Below, one piece after another: positions 44,239 to 49,997 of a DNA stretch of 49,997 nt. A program made the translations under genes and the position numbers. Source of the stretch: Mangrovibacter plantisponsor (GTDB taxonomy: Bacteria; Pseudomonadota; Gammaproteobacteria; Enterobacterales; Enterobacteriaceae); assembly GCF_003182475.1 (NCBI RefSeq), contig NZ_QGTS01000024.1:1-49997 (forward strand). The letters are read 5' to 3'. A model generated the notes under the pieces. It was given only the letters and a program-made list of their open reading frames with translations, was not told the DNA's origin and made no database searches. Each line of letters starts with the position of its first letter. Position 1 is the stretch's first letter.

Positions 44239-45597
44239 TCACTTGCTCACATCACTGATTGGCTGACGAACCAGCAGCACATAAGCCGCAGCGCCAAGCA
44301 CGGTAACACAGGAACAGATGGTCAGCGCCAAATGGAACGAGTGCGTGGTATCAACCACCCAGCCAGTCACTATCGGTGCAAAAGAGGCACAGATGAAACT
44401 GGCAAAGTTCTGGATACTTCCCACAGAAGCCGTCATTCGGGAAGCCACCGCAACATGAATCAGCCCCCAGCAAGAAGTCCCGGCAAAGTGAATGCAAAAC
44501 AGTGCCATACCAATCAATAATACGGCGTTCATGGACGAGGTAGCTTGCGCCACCAAAAATGTAAAACTGGCTGACAACAACATGCCGGCAATAATGCAAA
44601 TTTTACGGCTTTTTAACGGTGCAACCCCCCTTTTCACCAGCGCGTCAGTTACATAACCATTCACCAGCATGCCAGCAGCCCCAAATAAGAAAGGTATCGC
44701 CGCCATCAAACCGGTGCTTTTCAGGTCCATGTTATAGGTAGTTTGCAGATAACCAGGCAACCAGGCCAAATAGAGCCATGCGGTGTAGTTGATGCCACTG
44801 AAGCCCAGCATCATGCCCCACATCGTACGATTGCGGAACAACCCTCGCCATTCAGCAAAACTAAGCGGCTCCCGGCGTGCATTAACACTCCCGGCATTAA
44901 GATAAGCCTGCTCTACTGGCGTCAGAGAAAGTTGCTCACGGTTGCGATAGAGTAAATACCAGCCTATTGCAATAATGATGCCGAACAGGCCGATTGTAAT
45001 AAACATACCCCGCCAGCCAATCAGCAGCATCATCGCAGCCAGAATCGGTGGGCTGATGGCAACCCCTATCGTAGAAGCGGCATTAAAAAAACCCATTGGG
45101 CGGCCGCGCTCTTTGATGTTAAACCAGTCATTGATAACTTTAACTCCGCACGGATTCATTGGCGCTTCACCTATTCCCATGCCAACCCGTACCAGTACAA
45201 ACTGGGCAAAACTGTGCACCAGACCTGACATTGCCTGAAACAACGACCAGAAAAACATTCCCAGGCCCAGCATAATTCGCGGGCCTTTCCTGTCCAGCAA
45301 AGGTCCACAAGGAAGTTGCGCTATACCGTAAGCCAGTGAAAACACCGAGAGCAAAGCGCCAATCTCAGTGGCACTAAGCCCAAGGTCATGGCGTATTGTC
45401 ATATTAGCGACAGATAGTGAACTACGATCGAGATAATTCACAACAGCAGCAAGAAATAATAAAGCCATCGCAGTAAACTGAATTTTCTTAATTCTACTAC
45501 TGCGCTGTAATAAACCCTCCGGAGGTAAAACCGCTTCACCTTCCGGGCGAGTATTTATTGTCGGTGAATGCTCTGGAATAACATTTACTTTGTCCAC
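44239..45597 (-). CDS. lgoT: MFS transporter LgoT (L-galactonate uptake)
   Basis: A 452-residue, 12-helix major facilitator of the anion:cation symporter group. Motifs: AVVNYLDRSSLSVAN, GPLLDRKGPRIMLGLG, GIGEAPMNPCGVKVINDWF. The start is taken as GTG at 45597, six nt after AGGAG; a longer frame opens with TTG at 45627. Length then fits E. coli LgoT/YjjL. It lies beside lgoR and lgoD and takes up L-galactonate, probably with protons. Confidence 0.88.
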   Translation of the reverse strand: MDKVNVIPEHSPTINTRPEGEAVLPPEGLLQRSSRIKKIQFTAMALLFLAAVVNYLDRSSLSVANMTIRHDLGLSATEIGALLSVFSLAYGIAQLPCGPLLDRKGPRIMLGLGMFFWSLFQAMSGLVHSFAQFVLVRVGMGIGEAPMNPCGVKVINDWFNIKERGRPMGFFNAASTIGVAISPPILAAMMLLIGWRGMFITIGLFGIIIAIGWYLLYRNREQLSLTPVEQAYLNAGSVNARREPLSFAEWRGLFRNRTMWGMMLGFSGINYTAWLYLAWLPGYLQTTYNMDLKSTGLMAAIPFLFGAAGMLVNGYVTDALVKRGVAPLKSRKICIIAGMLLSASFTFLVAQATSSMNAVLLIGMALFCIHFAGTSCWGLIHVAVASRMTASVGSIQNFASFICASFAPIVTGWVVDTTHSFHLALTICSCVTVLGAAAYVLLVRQPISDVSK

Positions 45598-45812
45598 ATG
45601 CTGCTCCTGAATATTTTTTGGCAACAAGAACCTCTCGCCTCATGGAGAAGCGAAAATACAGTCAACTGTGAGCGTTAATAACGCATTGAGATAATTTTTA
45701 TAAAATATCCCTTGACTGAATATGAGCTTAATCACCGACTTCCAGTGAATTGAATTAAGATAACAGTTTCGTGCTCTACTCTGAGGTTTTCTGTTTTTTA
45801 TCTGTCTTTAAT

Positions 45813-46721
45813 TTATTTTCCTGTGAATTGATGAATTGAACGAATCATCGATTGTTTTGCTGTGTTCAGGTGATCGCGTAACGCCCGAATTGCCTCGAGG
45901 TCATTACGGCAAATCAGGGCGCTCAGAATGGTCATATGCTCGTCAATGGCAATAATATTGCGCTGTTTAAGATCGGCCTCATCCCACTGGTAATGGAAAT
46001 GGAAAATCACAGATATAATCTCAAGCGATTGATTAAAAAATATATTCTGTGCAGATGATAGTAACAGCGCATGAAAATCGCGGTCCAGACGGGAGAAAGT
46101 TCGGTAGCTGTCACCCACGGTATCACGCAGCATACGGTGGCGCTCCAGCAGATTTTTAGCCTGCAGCCATAAAGGGTGGTTATCCGGCAAATTCAGAAAG
46201 TGCTGCATCGCATGCATTTCCAGCATCTCACGGAGCTCGAACAGTTGTTCAGCATAGGCTTTATCGAACTGCTTCATGCGCCAAAGCCCGCGCTGTTCAC
46301 TGGTTACCAGGTCATAACGGCAAAATTTTAGCAAATATTCACGCACAGTGGCGGGGCTGACATTGGCGGCTTTTGCCAGTTGTAACTCCGAAAACACTTC
46401 TCCGGCTCTGAGTTGCCGCTGGTTGATCATTGTGAAAAAAGCCATTTCAAACAGGCGGCTTTGCTCCTCTTGTGGCGGAGTGACAGCCTCATAGCCATCT
46501 GCAGTATCAGGGTTTCTCAGGCGGATGTAATCTGTGCCTATTTTTTCCAGCACACCACATTCGACAAACCAGGCCAGCGTATGCCGTACCGTGGTGCGGC
46601 TGATAGCATACATCTCTGCCAGTGCTGAAATAGATGGTAAGGGGGAAGGAATATGGTTTAACGACATGTCATGGATGAATTGATTAATCACATTTTGGCG
46701 TAAATTCTGTGAACGGCTCAT
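45813..46721 (-). CDS. lgoR: GntR-family regulator LgoR
   Basis: A 302-residue regulator from ATG at 46721 (MSRSQNLRQN), with GGAG 7-8 nt upstream. It has a GntR-type winged helix-turn-helix near 25-75 (LAEMYAISRTTVRHTL), a second helix-turn-helix-like stretch near 125-145 (LQLAKAANVSPATVREYLLK), and an FCD-type ligand domain (about 165-295). The C-terminal half (IFFNQSLEIISVIFHFHYQW) closely follows E. coli LgoR/YjjM as I recall it. It probably activates lgoTD on L-galactonate. Confidence 0.9.
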   Translation of the reverse strand: MSRSQNLRQNVINQFIHDMSLNHIPSPLPSISALAEMYAISRTTVRHTLAWFVECGVLEKIGTDYIRLRNPDTADGYEAVTPPQEEQSRLFEMAFFTMINQRQLRAGEVFSELQLAKAANVSPATVREYLLKFCRYDLVTSEQRGLWRMKQFDKAYAEQLFELREMLEMHAMQHFLNLPDNHPLWLQAKNLLERHRMLRDTVGDSYRTFSRLDRDFHALLLSSAQNIFFNQSLEIISVIFHFHYQWDEADLKQRNIIAIDEHMTILSALICRNDLEAIRALRDHLNTAKQSMIRSIHQFTGK

Positions 46722-46796
46722 AAACACTCTCCTTTTTTCCTCATTAAAACCATATTTAAGACACTTTTTTGAGTTTATTCTCACACTTTTACGCTC

Positions 46797-46826
46797 TGAT
46801 TAATCGCAGCATTATTTTTTTAATCA
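46797..46826. promoter_or_regulatory. Inverted repeat between lgoR and lgoD, candidate LgoR operator
   Basis: TGATTAA-N16-TTAATCA lies in the 139-bp divergent gap, 35-64 bp upstream of lgoD. An inverted repeat of this kind fits a dimeric GntR-family protein. No experimental LgoR site is known to me. Confidence 0.35.
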
Positions 46827-46860
46827 ATAACTCTCGCAACACAAAACAGGAGTATTGATC

Positions 46861-47883
46861 ATGGCGATGATGAACACATTGGTATGTACTGAGCCAAAAA
46901 AAATGATATATCAACAACGCACCGTACCTATTCCTAAAAAAAATGAAGTGCTGGTTAAAATAAAAACTGTAGGTATTTGTGGGACAGATATTCATGCCTG
47001 GGGCGGTAATCAGCCATTCTTTAGTTACCCAAGAGTGTTAGGCCATGAAATATGTGGTGAGATAATTAGTGTAGGAGAAAATATTGGGAATATGCACGCT
47101 GGACAACAAGTCGCGGTAATTCCTTATGTTGCCTGCGAACATTGTCCAGCCTGCCTGAGCGGACGAACCAATTGTTGTGAAAACATCTCTGTGATTGGTG
47201 TTCATCAGGACGGTGGGTTCAGCGAATATTTAAGTGTTCCTGCACGCAATGTGCTTTTAGTGGAAGGTATCGATCCAGAAGCGGCGGCGCTGATTGAGCC
47301 TTTTTCGATCAGTGCCCATGCTGTGCGCCGGGCACAGGTAGAAACCGGTGATGATGTGTTAGTGGTGGGTGCTGGCCCCATTGGCTTAGGCGTTGCAGCT
47401 ATAGCCAAAGCAGACGGTGCGCGTGTAGTTGTGGCAGATACCAGTGAGATGAGACGCCAGCATGTTAAGGAACACCTTGGGCTACCCACACTGAACCCAG
47501 CAGACAGTGAGTTTGATGAGGAATTGCGCCGTTATTTTGAGGGTTCTCTGGCGAAAAAGGTGATAGATGCTACCGGGAACCAGCGCGCAATGAACAATGC
47601 AGTGAACTTGATACGCCATGGAGGGATAGTGGTTTTCGTTGGGTTATTTAAAGGTGAGTTACAGTTCTCTGACCCTGATTTTCACAAGAAAGAAACCACG
47701 CTGCTGGGTAGCCGCAATGCAACCCATGAAGATTTTGCCAAAGTGGGGCGACTGATGGCTGAAGGCCAGTTAAATGCCAGCATGATGCTGACCCACCGAT
47801 ATGCATTTACCCATCTGGCAGACGTTTACGAGCAACAAGTCATTAATAACCAGACATTGATTAAAGGCGTTATCGCATTTTAA
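46861..47883 (+). CDS. lgoD: L-galactonate 5-dehydrogenase LgoD (zinc MDR)
   Basis: A 340-residue zinc-dependent dehydrogenase from ATG at 46861 (AGGAG 7 nt upstream). Catalytic zinc ligands are Cys40 (GICGTD) and His62-Glu63 (GHEICGE). The structural zinc knot is Cys92/95/98/106 (ACEHCPACLSGRTNCC). The NAD-binding glycines are in VVGAGPIGLGVAAIA (about 167-181). It oxidises L-galactonate to D-tagaturonate. The match to E. coli LgoD/YjjN is strong (HAWGGNQPFFSYPRVLGHEI, SVIGVHQDGGFSEYLSVP). Confidence 0.93.
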   Translation: MAMMNTLVCTEPKKMIYQQRTVPIPKKNEVLVKIKTVGICGTDIHAWGGNQPFFSYPRVLGHEICGEIISVGENIGNMHAGQQVAVIPYVACEHCPACLSGRTNCCENISVIGVHQDGGFSEYLSVPARNVLLVEGIDPEAAALIEPFSISAHAVRRAQVETGDDVLVVGAGPIGLGVAAIAKADGARVVVADTSEMRRQHVKEHLGLPTLNPADSEFDEELRRYFEGSLAKKVIDATGNQRAMNNAVNLIRHGGIVVFVGLFKGELQFSDPDFHKKETTLLGSRNATHEDFAKVGRLMAEGQLNASMMLTHRYAFTHLADVYEQQVINNQTLIKGVIAF

Positions 47884-47918
47884 AACTATAACAGACCGGA
47901 ATTACAGATTGCCTTGCT

Positions 47919-47949
47919 GCGCCCGGGGAGGTGTTGGGCGCTTTTTTTT
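47919..47949 (+). terminator. Terminator after lgoD
   Basis: A GCGCCC/GGGCGC stem with an 11-nt loop and eight T (47942-47949), ~35 nt after the lgoD stop. Confidence 0.75.
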
Positions 47950-47996
47950 GCTGTTTCTAGCAACACAGTGCAAATGGTGAACAGGTGGCAATGCAA

Positions 47997-48236
47997 TCAA
48001 TTACCACGGCTTAACACGCACAAATTGGACAGTTCCTCTTCCGAAAGGCCTGTTAATTCCATAATAAAATTCCGGTCCGAGCCACGTTGCAGAAGGGTTT
48101 TGGCGAAATTATGCGCAGCCAGCTTCTGGCCCTTTCTTATTCCGATTTGTTCGCCTTTCCTTATCCCAATTTGCTCCCCCTCACGTATACCCTGTTCACG
48201 CCCGAGTTGTTCCAGTTGTTGCGCAATGGTTGCCAT
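47997..48236 (-). CDS. Free-standing RpnS-like C-terminal protein (duplicate of the rpn tail)
   Basis: A 79-residue protein almost the same as the last 81 residues of the adjacent upstream nuclease gene. It begins MATIAQQLEQLGREQGIREG and has two 8-residue repeats GEQIGIRK before GQKLAAHNFAKTLLQRGSDR. Its end diverges (EEELSNLCVLSRGN). It has its own ATG with GGAG 7 nt upstream and lies 24 nt after the stop of the nuclease gene. In Rpn families the internally started C-terminal form (RpnS) blocks the full-length nuclease (RpnL). This could therefore be a separate antitoxin gene, or simply a leftover of tandem duplication. Confidence 0.7.
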   Translation of the reverse strand: MATIAQQLEQLGREQGIREGEQIGIRKGEQIGIRKGQKLAAHNFAKTLLQRGSDRNFIMELTGLSEEELSNLCVLSRGN

Positions 48237-48260
48237 CGTCTTGCTCCAGGGGTTGAATAA

Positions 48261-48506
48261 TCAGAAGTGAATTTGCGCCAGTTCCTCTTCCGAAAGGCCG
48301 GTTAGTTCCATAATAAAATCCCGGTCTGAGCCACGTTGCAGAAGAGTTTTGGCGAAATTGTGCACAGCCAGCTTCTGGCCCTTTCTTATCCCGATTTGCT
48401 CGCCCTTCCTTATCCCAATTTCCTCACCTTTCCTTATCCCGATTTGCTCGCCTTCCCGTATACCCTGCTCACGTCCGAGTTGTTCCAGTTGTTGTGCAAT
48501 GGTCAT
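48261..48506 (-). CDS. Predicted internal in-frame start: RpnS-like protein within the rpn gene
   Basis: ATG at 48504-48506 lies in frame inside the nuclease gene. It is preceded 5-6 nt upstream by GGAGAGG, a strong ribosome site not expected inside a gene by chance. The product would be 81 residues (MTIAQQLEQLGREQGIREG...). It matches the published pattern of rpn genes, where an internal start gives RpnS, an inhibitor of RpnL. The free-standing copy at 47997-48236 starts at the equivalent residue. Confidence 0.65.
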   Translation of the reverse strand: MTIAQQLEQLGREQGIREGEQIGIRKGEEIGIRKGEQIGIRKGQKLAVHNFAKTLLQRGSDRDFIMELTGLSEEELAQIHF

Positions 48507-49241
48507 TAGTGCCTCTCCATGTTGTGGTACACGTTGTGCCAGTGTCTTAATAAACGCTCTGGCATCTGCTGCTTCGCCCGCCCGTAAAATATAGTTTACC
48601 AGGGTAACTACCTGTGATGACGAAAGATAGCCAGTAAGTAAAATTGGTGCAAGTTTATCCACCAGTTTTGCCAGATCACGCTGGTGAATATGTTTCTGTA
48701 ACAACGTTAGCCCGGCCATACTGCGGTGGTGCGCAATTTCATCATCAGGAATTACCGTAACATCCACCAAAGGGAAAGGCTGGCTGTACAACCTGCCCGC
48801 CTGCTCCGGGTCTGCAAATGCATCCAGCCAGCGGCTGGAGTAGGGGTAAGGGCTGCGTTTCCCGGCATAAAAGAGCACCGGGATCACCAGCGGCAGTGTG
48901 GTATGCCCGGCATCCAGGTGGCGTTTCATGGCTGCTACGGAATAACGCAATAACCTGAACGCCATCTGTTTATCTGGTGTGGACTGGTGCTCAATCAACA
49001 CATAGAGATAGCCTTCATCACCCGTCGTCGTCTTCAGGCTGTAAAGGATATCGCTGAAATACTGGCTCAGGTTATCTTCCACAAAAGAGCCGGATTCAAG
49101 TTTCAGCGTACTGAAATCACAGACTGCCCGTAACGGTGGCGGAAGGTGAAGCTCCATAAAATCCCGTGCGATTTCTGGCTGGGTGAGAAACTGGCGAAAC
49201 GCGGCATCATGCGGCATCGCCCCGGTGGTTTCCTTGTTCAT
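48261..49241 (-). CDS. Rpn/YhgA-like PD-(D/E)xK nuclease (RpnL type)
   Basis: A 326-residue protein of the Rpn family (recombination-promoting nuclease, transposase_31/YhgA-like). ATG at 49241 (MNKETTGAMP) is preferred over 49280 because of GGGA/GGAG upstream and the typical Rpn start (PHDAAFRQFLTQPEIARDFM). Nuclease residues are in SFVEDNLSQYFSDILYSLK and LYVLIEHQST (D...ExQ). The C-terminus holds three 8-residue repeats, GEQIGIRK, GEEIGIRK, GEQIGIRK. Related proteins act as DNases, promote RecA-independent recombination and in some cases restrict phage. Confidence 0.9.
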   Translation of the reverse strand: MNKETTGAMPHDAAFRQFLTQPEIARDFMELHLPPPLRAVCDFSTLKLESGSFVEDNLSQYFSDILYSLKTTTGDEGYLYVLIEHQSTPDKQMAFRLLRYSVAAMKRHLDAGHTTLPLVIPVLFYAGKRSPYPYSSRWLDAFADPEQAGRLYSQPFPLVDVTVIPDDEIAHHRSMAGLTLLQKHIHQRDLAKLVDKLAPILLTGYLSSSQVVTLVNYILRAGEAADARAFIKTLAQRVPQHGEALMTIAQQLEQLGREQGIREGEQIGIRKGEEIGIRKGEQIGIRKGQKLAVHNFAKTLLQRGSDRDFIMELTGLSEEELAQIHF

Positions 49242-49338
49242 TTGCTCCGTCCCTGGTCTGTTTCCTGCGCAGGCTAGCACTGCCTGTTTGCCCGGATCAT
49301 GGTCTTTCGTTACACAACCCGTACTTTTATGGATTTTT

Positions 49339-49352
49339 GCGTACCGGTACGC
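49339..49352. promoter_or_regulatory. 14-bp perfect palindrome between rpn and the sfsB-like gene
   Basis: GCGTACCGGTACGC reads the same on both strands. It lies upstream of the leftward rpn gene (~100 bp before its ATG) and just beyond the 3' end of the Ner-like gene. It is a candidate operator for that DNA-binding protein or another dimeric regulator. It has no following T run, so it is not a terminator. Confidence 0.4.
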
Positions 49353-49432
49353 AGCCCTGGTGCATACCCTGTGAAATATGCACCAGCTTTGTTGATTGCC
49401 CGCACAGGCACGCAGGCAATATTTTTCCGGTG

Positions 49433-49690
49433 TTATTCACCCTGGCGGCGCATTAGCTGGCTTCTGTCGATTATCTTGCCATCTTTGTAATAACGCTCCG
49501 GCCAGATTTCAGACGGATGCACACCAATTGCCTGAGCTATCAGGTATTCGCCTTTCGGCCAGGGGCGGGTTAGCGCATTCGACAACGTTGAGGAGCTTAA
49601 CCCTGCATGGCGCGATACCGCCGCCATTGAGGTGTTTTTCTTGCGCAGTGCTGCAATGATATCTGCCGGGTGCCAGTTCTCTTTTTGCAT
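49433..49690 (-). CDS. SfsB/Nlp (Ner-like) DNA-binding protein
   Basis: An 85-residue regulator of the Ner/Nlp family (HTH_35). ENWHPADIIAALRKKNTSMA and AVSRHAGLSSSTLSNALTRP carry the helix-turn-helix, followed by WPKGEYLIAQAIGVHPSEIW. It closely resembles E. coli SfsB (Nlp) and Mu-phage Ner. In E. coli SfsB affects maltose genes; its general role is uncertain. Here it lies upstream of and in the same direction as the rpn gene, ~190 bp apart. Confidence 0.85.
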   Translation of the reverse strand: MQKENWHPADIIAALRKKNTSMAAVSRHAGLSSSTLSNALTRPWPKGEYLIAQAIGVHPSEIWPERYYKDGKIIDRSQLMRRQGE

Positions 49691-49796
49691 GGTGATGTCC
49701 TTATTAGCGTAAGCAATGAGAGGTACACGAAGATATTACGAAGGTTTTTTATGCGGGGATACTACGAGGAACGTAGTGGGGAGACAGATTAAAAAT

Positions 49797-49997
49797 TCAC
49801 TGATTACTCTTCACTGAGGCGGGCAACAACAGGAAGGGAAAAAGGATATAAGGGAAAAACACCAACAGAATAATCACAAACCGCGAGTAACCGGCGTCAT
49901 TTATTCTGCGAACCGCGGAAGCCAGTAACGGCAGGATAAAACACAGTAACAGAATAATGCTGGTATCCTCCGCAGAGGATAATCTCAGCCAGCCGAA
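49797..49997 (-). CDS. DUF805-like membrane protein, C-terminal 66 residues (partial)
   Basis: A minus-strand frame enters from the right edge and ends at TGA (49797-49799). It has two hydrophobic helices (SIILLLCFILPLLASA and RFVIILLVFFPYILFPFLLL) joined by VRRINDAGYS. An R-R-x-x-D-x-G-x-S loop between helices is the hallmark of DUF805 (YhaH/YiaAB-like) proteins. The start lies outside the window. The 106 bp between it and the Ner-like gene hold nothing clear. Confidence 0.65.
   Translation of the reverse strand, partial: FGWLRLSSAEDTSIILLLCFILPLLASAVRRINDAGYSRFVIILLVFFPYILFPFLLLPASVKSNQ

Overview
The window looks like chromosome of an enteric gammaproteobacterium (Enterobacteriaceae) that is not E. 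coli K-12 itself. The protein families, the gene neighbourhoods (yafL beside lafU, the lgo trio, tyrB, an sfsB/nlp-like gene) and the enterobacterial signals point this way. I assign no species.

Left edge (1-660): the last ~120 bp of an IS3-family insertion sequence enters from outside the window. It appears to cut an unknown leftward gene after its first 17 codons. A non-coding stretch with three strong hairpins follows.

Main body (661-35750): yafL, then an apparently complete secondary (lateral, 'Flag-2') flagellar locus of 39 genes. Leftward blocks are lafBCDEFSTU (cap, chaperones, hook-length control, FliL, sigma-28, stators), lafA (flagellin), lfgBCDEFGHIJ + lfgKL + lafW (rod, hook, rings, junction) and lafK + lfiEFGHIJ (sigma-54 activator, MS ring, rotor, export ATPase). 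Rightward blocks are lafZ plus a FidL-like membrane protein, lfgA, lfgMN (anti-sigma factor and chaperone) and lfiMNPQR-lfhBA (C-ring and export gate). No chemotaxis genes and no lfiO are present. By eye the promoters form a two-tier circuit. Sigma-54 boxes (-24/-12) sit before lfgB and lafB. A shared 28-nt sigma-28-type box (TTAA near -35, CCGTTTT near -10) sits before lfgK, lfgM and lafA. This fits LafK driving middle genes and LafS, held by LfgM, driving late genes.

Accessory segment (35750-38360): a small secreted DUF1471 protein, then a hicAB toxin-antitoxin pair between two copies of a ~370 bp structured direct repeat, with a third partial copy nearby and a 12-C homopolymer upstream of hicA.

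Metabolic segment (38357-47950): an AroP-like aromatic amino acid permease diverging from an Lrp/AsnC regulator, then a YitT-family membrane protein and a TyrB-like aromatic aminotransferase; a phytase-like histidine acid phosphatase; and the L-galactonate locus lgoT-lgoR / lgoD.

Right edge (47990-49997): an Rpn/YhgA-like nuclease gene (rpnL type) with a strong internal ribosome site that would give an RpnS-like C-terminal protein, followed by a separate free-standing duplicate of just that C-terminal protein. This is the most novel-looking arrangement in the window. An SfsB/Nlp-like DNA-binding protein and the 3' end of a DUF805-like membrane protein close the window.
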